Part shown: piece by piece, positions 24,208 through 36,625 of the stretch | Layout: each line of letters opens with the position of its first letter | Position numbering within the stretch: position 1 is the stretch's first letter | Assembly: GCA_013407085.1 (NCBI GenBank) | Contig: JACCGJ010005107.1 | Span: forward strand, 62,001-126,000 | From: Atriophallophorus winterbourni | Taxonomy: Eukaryota > Platyhelminthes > Trematoda > Plagiorchiida > Microphallidae | DNA: 64,000 bases | Direction of reading: 5' to 3' | The notes under the pieces: model-generated | What the model was told of the DNA's origin: nothing | Databases searched by the model: none | The model's input: only the letters and a program-made list of their open reading frames with translations | Position numbers and translations under genes: made by a program

Positions 24208-25471
24208 ATTGTGTTTGGCGCTTCGTTTCATGTTTTTCAGTAGTTGATTGACCGTTTATATTTGCTTGATTAATTGAATTATGATATCGCAATAATTCTT
24301 ACTTATATTTAATTGTCTTTCAATTTGCGTCCCTCTTGGCTAAAAATAGGATTCATTAGGCACACATCACACAGGATTATTTACCCATTGTCCAAATCAA
24401 CGAAAAGGTTTTAATTACATACTAATTTATATACCGCATATCGAATTACCCAGAATGGATTATGTAAATTTTCGGCCAAATTTCTGTACATATGCGATTG
24501 CCTGTTAAAGATTACAATTGGTATGTTGTTGGACTATACCCTTAAAGCCACTTTTGCAATATTTTGTAATCTACAACCATAATGTGAGAGTCTTGGTTTC
24601 ACTATAAACACAAGTGCACCTTTAGGCAGTCCAGAATTCTAACCCCAAAATATTGTACATTTTTGAAAACGTGCTTAACCCCACAGCATTCCGATGGTGG
24701 CCGAATGCATAACTTCGGTCGTATAGCATTTTTATCGATGAGGAATCATTAAATGTTACTGAAACCGGAAAATTGTCCCCCCCCTCTACGTGTCCTAGTA
24801 ATATGATGATTGTAATAAAATTTGGCATGATTTAACTGATACACACAATGAATGTATAGTACTCAGTGGCAAGCTTGAAATGTATCATTATTAATTTGCT
24901 CATTGATTTAATACTTGCACGCTACGACCAGTTTCACAGTGTTTGACTTCATAGGTTACGAACCAGGTGACCACTTCTGTTAGTTTTGAAATGGTGGTAG
25001 AACAGTAAGCTATTTGTAACCCAGATTGAATCAAATCAGTAAAACCAGCCTTGAGATGATATTTTCACAAAGTAAACCTCAGTTTGACGATGAAACCATT
25101 CAGCTAGATCTATATCGCTTCGTTCATACAGTCAATAAATGGAATATGGTGGTTCAGTAATTTCCTCGTTACAAAAGCGTTGTGCTTTCATCGCTACCAC
25201 AGAATCCAACCTTGGTTGCTTGCCAAGAAATTCGTCTAACAACCTCGGCGAACGCCTACATGCTTTCACAGCGACCAGCAATTCTGATACGACTCTAAAT
25301 TCTCATATTTTTCAATTAAACACTTGAATAAAGTGAATAAAGTCCTTTTCGGCATTTCCCACTGATTTTGTCGTAATGATTGATGCTGATCAAATCCATT
25401 TCGGTTTTCTTAAGCATATATTGTAGATCATGATGTGAAAAATTGAAGAGCAATTCCTTCTCAAAAGTAAT
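24208..25471. other. Intergenic, with a decayed family A ribozyme
   Basis: At 24910-24965 on the minus strand there is a family A relic: gaccagtttcacagtgtttg is the complement of a mutated core, with CTATGAAG in place of CTGATGAG but GAAACTGGTC intact. Otherwise AT-rich, with an eight-C run at 24777-24784. No clear poly(A) signal sits close after the crystallin-like stop. Confidence 0.45.
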
Positions 25472-25680
25472 GTTTGTCGTCATCAAGTGGAGACAGTAAG
25501 TTTAGGTTCAATGAGCCTTGAAACAGTGGATAAGTGGTAAAAAGAGCTATACTTGAATGCCACTGTTATATAGGGTTCGTACAACGAACCACGGTGTTTA
25601 AACACAAAATCACAAAGTGATTCTTAGTCAAGCACTCGAGGCGCTTATAGATGACCAAAGTAATGTGTTGCTTTCTATTC
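25472..25680 (-). repeat. HHR repeat family C, nearly complete body
   Basis: It starts with half a ribozyme on the minus strand (gtcgtcatcaagtggagaca, complement of CCACTTGATGAC). It continues through ttaggttcaatgagccttga and the perfect hairpin ggttcgt-aca-acgaacc (25574-25590). Then come aatcacaaagtgattct, gcactcgaggcgcttata and the edge gaccaaagtaatgtgttgct. It is a reference copy for the family C body. The GAAA half of the ribozyme is absent. Confidence 0.75.
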
Positions 25681-27859
25681 GAATTCTGATGTGGTCGAGC
25701 AAAGAATGATCGTAGCAGGATGGCATTAGATGAAACATAGTTACTTTTTAAAGCCACTACTTTGCAAACATCAGTATATCTGATGGTTTATTTGTCATAA
25801 CTTTGACAAAGGCTACAACACTGTAATAAGCTATAACGCTCTGGTCGATCGTAGTGTGATACTCACAGGAATTACCACTATTCATTTCAAAAATTGATCA
25901 CTCTTTTCTGCTTACCATCGAATAACATATAGCGTCGTCACACTTGTAAGGCGTTAAAGCCACGTGTTTTATTATTGATTGCTAAAAGTCGTGATATTTC
26001 CAAATACGAATTTTTATTCTATAGCTGTGATATTTTCGTGATTTGCATGATAAATATCTAACAACGTGGTTCAATTGCATTGCTCTGGAGAATGAACCTA
26101 GTAAACGCTAAGAGACTAAGCCCACCGAAATATCCCGGATCAGTTGAACTTGTTGCTCTCGTTTGCAAAATCAATATATTGGATAGGATTGCAGTGTTGC
26201 CATGGTTTTATCAAATAATCTACACATAATCATTCGTCAAATGTCACGTAGCCTAGTTCAGCTAATACACGAAAATCACGCATGCACTATTATTGACACA
26301 TGTCTTAATTACCCTCGAGATTTAGCATTGGTAAAATGCCAATCATTTAAGAAAAATGCATGCAAATGAACATCGTTGTTCATGATCATGAGTTTAAACC
26401 CTATCTACACATTTGGGCACATGTTGTGCACATTATCGTCGCATTTACTGCACTTCAAGTTTCGTGCTTCAAGCTTATCCAATAGTAAAATAAGAGCATA
26501 CTTCATGACATCAAGTTTATGTGACACAAATGTTACATCAGGTGGACTGTTGATCTACGCACACGGGGAATTATGGAGAATTCTTCGTGTTTCGGTCATT
26601 TTCATATAGCTCCATCTTTGAACCAACAAAATTTGAATTGTTCATGAGTTGGGTTTGAACTATGTAAGAAGTTTCGCCGATAAATCAGATACAAAGATTA
26701 GTGATCAAATCGTACAGCGTGAATGATATCACGAATTCTCTTTGTTACCGGATTGCAAACTTTCGGTCCAACTAAGTCTATATGATATTCTAAAAAAATC
26801 TATAAAATTGTCTGGAATTTTTGAGTAATATTCAGGCCCCATAGAGACGCTGCTTACACTACGTTCCCTAATAAGATATCAACTATAGTTTATGTTACTA
26901 CAAAACGGGTCCAATCGTGGCTAGATTCCGTTGCATGTATAACCGTGATGTGGTGGACTCTGGTGCCTCGTCATACCATACTGGCTGAATATTTTCCATC
27001 AATGCGAAAGGCCGGGTCATACCAAAGCGGGGTGAGCAGAGAGAGGCCGGAATTGATTTCGTTGGGTCATTTCAAGTCAGCGAGTGGTAGCTGGCGAACA
27101 TCTGGCCACTTATCACAACATTCGTGTCATCGGATTGTATATCGATCCATCCCTGAGGTCAACCTGTCCAACGCTAATCGCGTTCACACACGAATCCCAA
27201 AACACAAACGCGTTCATTACGCACAAGACACCAAACACACGGCCATTTTATAAAGTTGAATCACGCAACCGCAACTCTATCCTCTACATGTTTGTACCGG
27301 TTGTCACTTTGATCTAATTTGTCAAACGATTCCGTGTAAACCGACGCAATTCAAACCCCCACCACTTTGGGCTTATTTGACCGACCATGACGAATCGCAT
27401 AACGTTCAATAACGTCTGACCTTGTCCATCTCCTCGAGTTTTATGATGATGATGTCGCTCTACTCCTTCTCATGAATCCTTCCGAAAACCAAATCATTAC
27501 GATTTTGCGGGCGTCATCGTCGGATTTTTCGGCGCTTCCTGCTCTTGTGTTGTGCCGGAAGATGATTTCCTGCATATCATTCGATAGTTTGTGATTAGCA
27601 ATTATCGCTAATGCAATTCGCACCTCCACAGTACCACCCTCGTGATATTCCCTCGTATTCAACTATCAAAGATCCTGCGCTTTTTATTCATAAAACATTT
27701 TAAAACATTCAACCTTATTTTTATTCTAAAATGGCCGCTATGCATAATATTAGTTATTTGAATTACACGTTGAATTTGAATCAATTTACTTAGAAATGTC
27801 TAGTTTACCGCGCTTAAAGTTATGGGTCAAACTGATAACATTCGCATGCAAAAGTGGTT
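25681..27859. other. Intergenic, nothing secure
   Basis: A short family A trace (atgcatgcaaatgaacatcg) is at about 26356. The 26940-27320 part is richer in G+C but its frames match nothing I know. A 73-codon minus-strand frame at 27441-27662 is also unrecognised. Confidence 0.4.
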
Positions 27860-28270
27860 TGTTTTCGTTTGCATGCTTCGACCGGTTTCTTGCTGCTTCT
27901 GCCCATTAAACAGGACTGTACGTCCACATTCCGAGCAACTTAAATCTGGGGAAGTTGGTTATACAGATTCCAGTTTTAAAGATCGGGACAGAAAACCTGT
28001 TCAATCATATGAACGCTATATACGCAAGTGGATGTGGTGAAGCACGTTGATTTGAACAAATTGCTTCTATCTGAATGCGTTTTTGTCACACCTTACTACA
28101 GGTTTCGTGTAATTTGCACTCGTCTTGCAGAGACAATACGATTACGAATTATGTTGAATCGTACATAAATGAACTTATTAGCCACTGTTGTGGAACATTG
28201 GATTCGTCTAACCTGTTCAATCACATGCATCTGTGAAGACGATCAGACACAAAAGCTTGAACAAAATATC
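27860..28270 (-). repeat. HHR repeat family A, decayed tandem pair
   Basis: Two minus-strand ribozyme relics lie in the same orientation, with their GAAAC parts (complement ggtttc) at about 27884 and 28101, giving a period of about 217 bp. The first reads GCAAGAAACCGGTCG with a lost CTGATGA. The second reads GACGAGTGCAAATTACACG followed by AAACC. The family A body follows (gccactgttgtgg, aacctgttcaatcacatgc). Confidence 0.65.
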
Positions 28271-29037
28271 CATATTTGCTCGCTTTCATGTTATATTTAC
28301 ACTACAAAAGTTTGGTGCCGTTTAAAATCCAGTTTCAAGTTTCAAGATTTATGGTGAAGAAAGCAAATAGCTGTACAATACCATCGGAAATACGTATAAA
28401 ATTTAATCAAATCATACTTTCCATGTGTATCTAAGGAGGAGCAAAAGCAATTTTAATTGTGACATGGAGAGAGGAAATTTTGATGGAGAATATATGTTTG
28501 GGTAATTTGTTTTCCAGGTGAAAGAGTAACGGGCCAACACAGTAGTTTGTTCCACAAACACTGTGCATTAGTGTATGGATGGTGTCTATTAGTCTGACAC
28601 CCTTAGAGCCGTACCTTTGTGGTGATTTGAACCGTGTTCTGAGTTTGAGTTTTCAGTATCTTTGCACGACAATGCTTCAGCTTGTGATTCTGAGGCTGCG
28701 TTTAATGTGCTTATTCTGACGTCACTGGGAACTATTATGATCGGTACGAGGAGGTTCCGTCCAGATTGTTCAAGACTTTTGTCCAGTTTTATGGGTTGAT
28801 GCCTTCACATTTGCAAATGCATGTTGATGCGATTGAACAGAGTTAACTGGTACATTCTGTGCTCCGGAAGGCCATGACAAATTACCTCAATCAACATATG
28901 AGATCCGTAGAATTAACGGCCGCACAAGTTCCCTCGGGTACACTCCTTATGTTCAGTCTGCTTGTACGTACGACCCATTTGGTTCTGTTTTAACTTGACA
29001 CCGATACGATACATCGTACTGTTCGGAAACCCGTCAC
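28271..29037. other. Intergenic, unassigned repeat-like DNA
   Basis: The 28540-29040 part may be a very old retroelement, but no motif is clear enough to name. Confidence 0.3.
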
Positions 29038-29520
29038 ATACTCACCACAACTGGTTTCTGGTTATTTGCCGCAATCAGGTATGAAACAATAAGATCAGGT
29101 TCACTGATCCTTAAAACGGTGGTAATATGATAAACAAAGGGATACTTGTATGTTACTATTAAATAGGGTTTTTTTACATAGATCCACAATGTTCAAATAC
29201 AGAATCACAATGTGATTCCTGGTCATACGCTCGAGGCGCTTATAAAAGAAAAATATATACTGTTGTGCTCACATCCTCATCACTAACTCGCCGCATTCGG
29301 TTTCTGGCTGTTTGCTGTCATCAGTAGAGACAGTAAGATCACGTTCAGTGAACCTCGAAAAGGTAGTGAAGTTTTAAACAAAATTATACTTGAATACCGA
29401 TTTTAAAAAGGTTTCTGACAAAGAAACATGACGTTCACTGTAACTCTTGGTCAAGTGTTCAAGGCCCCTATAAATCACCAATATACTGTGATGCTCATAT
29501 CCCCTTCACATACAGATCCC
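29038..29520 (-). repeat. HHR repeat family C, tandem array of about two units
   Basis: Two ribozyme modules in the same orientation start about 244 bp apart (29041 and 29285), and a third unit edge (gctcatatccccttcac) follows at about 29490. Between them lie aagatcacgttcagtgaacc, the second hairpin (gtttctgacaaagaaac, 29411-29427) and gtcaagtgttcaaggcccct. The direct tandem order is that of a satellite-like or retrozyme-like element rather than scattered single inserts. Confidence 0.75.
29283..29337 (-). ncRNA. Hammerhead ribozyme, family C, damaged cleavage site
   Basis: On the minus strand: outer stem I strand CTTAC, then CTGATGA (29318-29324), stem II GC/GC with AAACA loop, and GAAA (29301-29304). 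The following CCGAATG replaces the CCGGTAG of the best copy, so the GU before the cleavage point is lost. The neighbour at 29041-29092 has CTGATTG in place of CTGATGA. Confidence 0.6.
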
Positions 29521-30164
29521 AACGTCCAGTGTTACCCAAAATTTGGTCAGCAAATTTGGCCAAGCCATCTATCCCCTCTCACTATAATCGTGCCATATCC
29601 CGACCTCGGGCAATTTATTAATCCACAAAACAATTTGCTAGTTGCCACGTTCAGTTAATAACAGCAAACCTGATGGTGATGATATGGGGATGGGTGTAAT
29701 TTTCTGTTTGCTCTGTCAACAAAAGCAACAAACCGGGGTGTTTGTTTGATGTAATCACAAGCGGGTTAAAATTCATTTTACCAAAACGTGTGCAATATGA
29801 AAAATTATTCACAACAAATATTTTTGACTGATTATTCAACGAAGGAGAATTCGGTAGACCAGTTTAAGTGGATAAACTTTTACTCTTCTTTGCAATAAGA
29901 AATCAATAAGGGTCCATCAATTACCGGAATAATTTGCGAGTTTTTATTGCGATGAATTATTCTATTTAACATCAATAGGCACATCGCTTACAATCAATCG
30001 CTCTTGACGAAATTTTCTCAACTGTTCAAAGGTTGCATTCCACAACAAGCGGAAATGCATAACAGCCTGGTCAATGTGGTCTGTTATAGCAATGTCAATC
30101 ACTGGTATATTAGTGCACATTTAATTGTGAATCCGAACGAGAAGCTACGAAGTCACATTGATCA
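29521..30164. other. Intergenic, nothing recognised
   Basis: Flanks of family C material grade into unassigned AT-rich DNA. Confidence 0.35.
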
Positions 30165-30335
30165 GATGTCAAAAGTTCAAATGCTTATAAATGAGAAGTA
30201 TATTATGTTACTCACCTCCCAAACACGTACACCTCTCTGCGCCGGTTTCCGGCTAGTTTGTCATGATTACGTGAAGACAACAAGCTTAGATTGAAGGAGT
30301 CTTGAATCAGTTGACATGTTGTAAACAAATTTCGT
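30165..30335 (-). repeat. HHR repeat family C, decayed
   Basis: Recognisable marks are tgcttataaatgag, ttactcacctcc, gccggtttccggctagtttg (ribozyme complement), tcatgattacgtgaagacaa and ttagattgaaggagtcttga. The CTGATGA core is destroyed. Confidence 0.55.
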
Positions 30336-30734
30336 TTTTCAAACTACTTTAATATAGCAATATATTGAATCCTATGTGAAACGGATCGAGTAACCATAGC
30401 CCAAAACTCAAATTTGATATAACCGATTTCAAATTGCACTTTCCTGACACTTTGTATATTGTTCGACTTCAGAATTCTATACTGATGCCAAGTTAGGAGT
30501 TAAAACGCTTTGAAATGAGCGCTATTTGTTGCTGTTCGGATCTACAGAAATCAGAAGCAAACGGTTCCAAAATAATGTTCAAATGTGTGCCTTTACAAGC
30601 TAGCCCTGACTCCATTTTTTCTCATATTTCTTTCTGTACATTTCAATCGAAATAATTTTAAGTTAGCAAAGTGTTTATGGACAAAGATAAGCTCAAACTG
30701 CAACTCAAGATGTGAACTTATTTGAGGGTATCGT

Positions 30735-31270
30735 TTTATTCATAGATGTATTCCTAAATGAAATGCTGGTAAATGAAGCTAAGCTTTACATGACCCATAA
30801 AAACCTACAACAGTTCGGACTGTAGAAAAATTATCATAAGATATCAATAAGGATATTTATCAAATGCAGAAAAATACTTATCCCTATGCGCGTCTAGTAA
30901 CTTTTAAAAAGTTTCAACGATTTCAGATTACACCACGTAAGTAGATAACCTGTTGAGACAATTGTACAGTGTGGGCGGAAAATGCGAATTGGCAGCAGTT
31001 CGACCGCTATGCTGTTGATAGAGTTTAAACGAATGGCCGCGACGTTGTCTTAAAGAAGAGATGCAACAAATGCCTGCAAGGATGGTTTACTTGATAAGCA
31101 GTATCCAAATGAAGATTTGTGCTCCTCGTTATCGTTTATATTGAGCTGATTATAATCTTAGTCTTTTGAAGCGCTTTCCGTATGGATAATTAAAAGATCC
31201 AATGACGGGTTTGATCGCTCTACGCTTCGGGGTTTCCAATAGCTGAATATCTTTATCAAAAAATGCTTGT
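30735..31270 (-). mobile_element. CR1-like non-LTR retrotransposon, 3' end
   Basis: Second copy of the subfamily at 20865-21430. The minus strand reads KDIQLLETPKRRAIKPVIGS, FNYPYGKRFKRL and RRGHSFKLYQQHSGR, with stops between. Both copies are truncated at nearly the same upstream point and share the 3' flank. Confidence 0.75.
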
Positions 31271-34269
31271 TTGGAATATTAGATATGGGGGCAAATATAG
31301 GCTGAAATGAACATGCAGATGACATAGACACCAAAACAACCAAGTCCTCCTCTAAAAACAGAGTCATTTTGCTTTTGGCTTCCTGGTTGCAAGTCGACAA
31401 TACATTTGTTTACTAAGTCAAATTGAATCATCACGCCCAAGATTTCTCGAATGAGATGGGCTGAATAACGGTTTTACCGATAAAATATTCGTTATTGAAC
31501 TTGTTGTTAGGTGATAATAAACTTCATTTCGTGATATTCAATAGCATTTTGTTATGTTGGGAGAAAGCATGAATCATGTCACCAGCTCGTTGCAAGTACA
31601 TCTAACTGGAAAGTTACAATTCTTTTATCCATGTGGGGAGTTTGCCATCATAATATTTTCAAGGTAAGACTGTTGCGCTGTTCGTCGCCATATGCAAATG
31701 AAATATTATATTCGCACATAAAATTATTTAGAATATTTTTATCCCATATAATAATTAAACTTCAAGTCAATGTTGCATGGTGCTAGCAGAGCCAGCCGTG
31801 AGAACTCGCAATGTACTATACAATGTAAGTGAAAAAACACAATCGCGTGTTCAAAATTTTGAGTAAGACGATCGGAAGTTCCACAATTTGTCTACGGTTC
31901 CTGCATTGCTTCCAGGCAATAGGGCTATTAGGTGCAATCGAAAAAGCGATGATGCACGTATATTTTATTCGAGGACTTAAAATGTATGGTTGGATATACA
32001 GCGAGCTCTGCAATAACCGCATGGTGAGAACTTACGGAAAATTATTGATACAAGTGCAATATAATATGCTATTTTATCTAGGGTACGTCCAATCCAGAAT
32101 AAACCTCTGTCATTCTGTCTGCATTTGTTTCAATAAAGCGTAAGATTGGAGTTAATATACTGTTAATCTTGTGTAATGTACAACATGTGCTGCAAACGAA
32201 TTCTAGTGTAAAGAAACACCTATTGAATGAAAATGTCTGCGACTGTTTCGGACGAATAAAGAATGATCGACACTTGAACAACCGTTAGTCATGCTGGCTG
32301 TTATGCGCACAACTCCGTCATCTTTAGGATGGAAGAGGACCAGGTCCTCTTGTACAATCGTTCAATTCTCAATGTAGGGTCACTTCTGAAGACTGTCGAC
32401 TAGCTTATATTTCTGTTTACGAAGATGCCAGTGATTTTCTTGATGTCCATGCTAACCAGTCATTAGCAATACAGTCCAGAATCAGACGTGTGCATACGTT
32501 CATCATTATAGTAAACGACTTCGGTGAAAAATTGAACATTTGCCCGCACTTTGGTTAACACGTTGAACTTTTAGTTAAAAAGTAGAAGAACTAGCAAAAC
32601 GAAAAACGGTTTTATTTCTTGTAGTGAATTTTCAATGAATAAGATTAATTTAACCACAAATTTATGGATTGCGGTTAACGAGAAATATATGTTTGTATGG
32701 AAAGATTCGAATTGCTAGTCTCATCTTTAAATCTGAAACAGTTTCGGTTTCGTCTACCAGTGACAAAACAATCATCGAATGTTGCTACTAGAATATACCA
32801 AAGTTCAGCTTGCACGATATCTCCCAATCATGTGGTTTCAATGTTCATTTCAAGCTTTGCTGACTGGCGCATCGAAACTTCCATCTTTGAAAATATGGAA
32901 ATATGCAGAGCATTTAATCCCATGGGATGTAAAATACTTGTGACGTTTTCTTGTCAGTTTCTGCAGAATTCCGCGAGTATTGGTAATTGAAAAATTTGGA
33001 ATATCACTATCTCTGAACTAGTGTGGAGTATGGTCAAATTATATTAAATGTTATCTTTCTAGGCACATTTCTGTCTGTGTGCAGGAAGCTAAATTATAAA
33101 GCTGATGGACTTGCATCCAATCAAAAATTATCAGCTCTTCAAACGAGTCTTGAGTGATGATAATTAAATGGCACATTTCGGAACAAAGCTAATTTGCCTG
33201 TGTAACATACACGCCATGGGAGCCCAATGATGCAATGAATCTCAATCACCGTCTCGCTTAATGAATCTCGACGTCAGGATTTAACTGCATGCGTTCTTCA
33301 ACTATTCAGGCAAGAGGGACACAAATAAAGTCACCTCTTGATACGAGAAACCACAAATGCTCACAGCTGAATTCATTATTAACCGCCTCTTTTGGAGTTG
33401 GACTAATAGATTTTGCTCGACTTCTATCGATTAACACTGAATACATAATCAGATGCATACAAATGTCGATGAACTAATCGAATTGAATGAAATTTCAACG
33501 AATCGGTCTCAGATATCATTTCTATTGAAGGAACATTGTTCCAGTAATCATGTCAGCAAGATTGATTGATGAACTCTAGGTGTAGAATGTCTCCGCTTCA
33601 ATGCGACCGTTCGCATGATGACGGATCAATGGTAGGTTGAATCAACATAAGGAGTTGCTGTGGCGTATTGTATTGCGAAATCCTCAAACATTTTTTACTT
33701 TAATTCATTCGAAACTGCTGTAATGACCTCGTATTGGTTATACTCAATTGACAATACGGCCAGTTGCGTCTCTTGTACGTGAAAGTCTTTTTGAAAACCA
33801 CTTAACCGGAGTCGCAACCAATCTCGTGAAACTCACTTCTACCGTTTCTAACCGATTAACGTAAAAAGCGCAGTCGTTTACACAATGCTTTTGATTGGAA
33901 AGCAAGTAGCAACGGTTAGTTTGCTCATACGATAAGGTGTACCAAATAATTACAATCACTGTGTGATGATGCTAACAAGCAGAGCTGTCCGTGAGGCATT
34001 AACCTTTACCCATTTTTGTAAGGTTCAAAAAGCACATCAAAAATTTATTTATTTTATGCTCAGAAACAGCATGAGGAAAATATTCACCATTTTGTGGATT
34101 TGTGTCATTGTTCGTATGCTAAGCAGTTAAATAGAGGTGTATGTTGAAAGCTTGCACATTCGATTATTATTATTATTAACTGCAATTCTGTAATTATCTA
34201 TAGTTCGCAACGAAGGCCGTTAGGCTGGGCCGAAAACACTTAAAATGATATGCTACTTCAAGGTAATCT
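31271..34269. other. Long intergenic stretch, nothing recognised
   Basis: Several open frames of 60-104 codons occur, on both strands over the same DNA, without motifs or splice support. A short ATT run is at about 34163. Confidence 0.4.
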
Positions 34270-34560
34270 TGTGCTCTCATCACCCTCACTTGCACAGGAC
34301 GGCTGGTTTCTAGTTGTTTGCCTTCATCAGGCGGAGACAATAAGATGAGGTTCAGCGAATCTTTTAGCGGTGCTAAAGTAGTAGACAAACTTAGACTTGA
34401 ATGCCACTGTTGAATGTGGTTCTTGCAAAGAACCATGATGACAGCCAGAAATTGATCGTGGTTTGAAGGGAGAGTGATATAAGCATAAAACCACATTGAT
34501 CATTTTAAAGCGTCTTCAGCATTTTACCCGAAATCACTTCGTGATTCTGTGTTTGTACTT
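34270..34560 (-). repeat. HHR repeat family C, one unit with rearranged end
   Basis: The ribozyme module on the minus strand (34285-34345) keeps CTGATGA (34324-34330) and GAAA but has lost the GU before the cleavage point. The body follows: aggttcagcgaatc, gaatgccactgttgaatgtg, and the second hairpin in a changed but still paired form (ggttctt/aagaacc, 34418-34434). At about 34530 a short piece in the opposite orientation (aatcacttcgtgattctgtg) follows. Confidence 0.65.
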
Positions 34561-34839
34561 CCGTAAATGGTGTCCAAGTATAAGTATGTGTATACTGCCT
34601 TGTTTGTCAGAAATCATGTTACCTATTCAAGTTGAAATTTGACGATCGGCTTTAAAGCCTGAGTGCACTTCAACGAAATTAGGAAGAACTCACATTTTTT
34701 CCTGAACTAAAGTCAACTCGTCACTATTCCCTAATGTTGGAATTATTTTAGTCACAAAACAATCCAAGTATCAGGGTTTAGACTAAAAACAAAACAAAAT
34801 CTATATGCATAGACCGATTGCCAAAACTTGCTAGAATAT

Positions 34840-35040
34840 CAAAGTAATGTGTTGCTCACATCCCCATCCCTTACACCGGTAGTGGTGTGTAAGAGATGGG
34901 GATGTGAGCAACACATTACTTTGGTCATCCATAAGCGCCTCGAGTGCTTGACCAAGAATCACTTTGTGATTCCGTGTCTGAACATCGTGGTTCGTTGTAC
35001 GAACCCTATATAACAGTTGGCATACAAGTATAACCTTGCT
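34840..35040 (+). repeat. HHR repeat family C, inverted orientation, starting with a near-perfect palindrome
   Basis: Positions 34840-34923 are an almost perfect inverted repeat: caaagtaatgtgttgctcac to cttacacc, a small centre (ggtagt), and the complement back to cattactttg. Next comes the family body in reverse order: ataagcgcctcgagtgcttg, aatcactttgtgatt, ggttcgttgtacgaacc (34989-35005), ggcatacaagtataacc. The centre of the palindrome keeps only the last part of the ribozyme (ccggtagtggtgtgtaag). Confidence 0.75.
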
Positions 35041-35954
35041 TTTCTAGAATATCATTTACAAATCGATTGTATTTTATCCATGGGAGAACACGAACCATAA
35101 ATCACGTGATAGAGATTTTATTATCAGACTATTATACAATATCGACAGATATAAATTGATGAACACGTGCAAACCTCCCCTTTCAGCAATGGTTTTAGAC
35201 CGCAGACCGAAGTTCAGCCTGCGCTCAAGTGTACGTATGCCGGGGTGAGTTGTGGTCATTGTTTCATTCCGCGCGCTGCATCCCTGCAACACAATCTCTC
35301 GCTACGAACGTGATGACTGCTCATAACTTGTTTGTTTGCTTAGCTTATCAGCAGCTCGGTTTTTCAATTCGTCAATGTCAATCGTGGCTTGACTCACCAG
35401 CCCACCCCATACAATCAAAGCTTCGACAATTCGGCATGCAACTCGTTCAAGGTCGCTTGTGATTTGACCACTCAATGCTAATCAAACACCGTATCAAAGA
35501 TAGTGAGCTAAACTTCAGGGAAGCCGATAATGATTCATGTACCATGGTCAATAAAACACATCTCGAATTGTTAAGCAAACCAGTATTGACTAAAGCAAAT
35601 GGTAGATAAATGACGTGGTCCTCAAGTTATGTGCTGACTGGTTTATAACAAAGGTTCATACCTGCAATTGGTATATCGCTTGCGCTTTTAGTAAATGGTT
35701 CAGTAATAATAATAATTCTTAATGTTACATATTCATTATATAACATTTGAAAACGTCAAAACGCAAATCGCTCTAAAATGACAATCGTATAGAATCAGTA
35801 AAGTTGAAATCTGTTAATGGGAGACTTATCAAACAGTGATTTTTAAGTTTGAGTACTGCCCTTACGGCAGGAGACTGATCGTTTGTAGTAACGAGAGCAA
35901 ATGCGTAAATTATGTAAGCGATTCTGATGCGATCGCGTACATTTTTGTTTAAAG
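35041..35954. other. Intergenic, nothing recognised
   Basis: Frames at 35074-35292 (minus) and 35229-35462 (plus) overlap and match nothing known to me. A short AAT run is at about 35704. Confidence 0.35.
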
Positions 35955-36110
35955 GTAATATTTATTAATAAGTAGTATATGACGTTCGAAAAGCAGGACG
36001 GAGGCACATGACCGGTTTCGCGGTTATTGCCGCTCATTAGGTATGCGTATCCGTCACCAAACATTCGAACGCCGTTATAACTTTGTGCTTATCCCAGCAT
36101 GGTATTTTAG
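35955..36110 (-). repeat. HHR repeat family B, ribozyme part
   Basis: It starts in tattaataagtagtatatga, runs through gttcgaaaagcaggacgg into the ribozyme, and ends in attcgaacgccgttataact. These parts match the 9380-9530 copy in the other orientation. Confidence 0.75.
35997..36055 (-). ncRNA. Hammerhead ribozyme, family B, well-folded with one core change
   Basis: On the minus strand the outer stem I pairs GACGGA with TCCGTC, and the inner stem pairs GCATA with TGTGC-type sequence around an internal loop. The core reads CTAATGA (G5 changed to A). Stem II is a perfect GCGG/CCGC around CAATAA, then GAAA, the palindrome ACCGGT and a GTC triplet. Only the G5 change should block activity. Confidence 0.7.
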
Positions 36111-36149
36111 AATATTCCAGACCGAACGTGAGTAACTCAAATCTTGAAT

Positions 36150-36625
36150 AACGCATGTATTAGAGTAACATATAAGGGAGGTCAAACTCTCCGCTCCGTA
36201 TCAATTAATCTCAAATATAAGACTCCTTTAAGTTGTGCGACCAACTGCATCTATAAAATCAAATGTTAGGGTTACGCGGGTGTTTACATTGGGCAAACGT
36301 CAAGAGAACTTTGCACTAGGGTAAACGAACACAGGAAACGATTGGGAAAGCAACCCCACAATCCCATTGAATATCAATCACTGATTCGGGATTCTGCCCT
36401 AGCTGAACACGTGCTAGACACTGGACACAGCGTAGATCTTGATAAGTGATGAGACGGGGTGTGAAATATTATAGGGAACGACTTCACGCTGAGGCAGTTG
36501 AAATAACAAAGGCTGGGGCGAATGCGGTGAACAAGGTGGATGTGGCGGTTATCTCAACAATCTTGCGTTCGGTTTTGCAGCGGATAAGGATTAACGTGCA
36601 TAACACATAATGTGCACATGATACG
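36150..36625 (+). mobile_element. Penelope-like element, GIY-YIG endonuclease domain
   Basis: The plus strand encodes KGGQTLRSVSINLKYKTPLS, then CATNCIYKIKC, an in-frame TAG, and GYAGVYIGQTSRELCTRVNE, the GIY-YIG core with the conserved Arg of TxRxLxxRxxEH. It continues to DSALAEHVLDTGHSVD, the AxAxHxxxTGH block, before a stop. In PLEs this C-terminal nuclease follows the reverse transcriptase and nicks the target. A shifted frame continues with YYRERLHAEAVEITK, a typical PLE tail. One in-frame stop and a frameshift make the copy dead. The RT part is not recognisable upstream. Confidence 0.8.

Noticed and set aside
27441..27662. 73-codon minus-strand frame
   Set aside because: Composition is plausible but no motif or homology could be named.
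32697..32990. 97-codon plus-strand frame
   Set aside because: No motif and random-looking composition in a gene-poor region.
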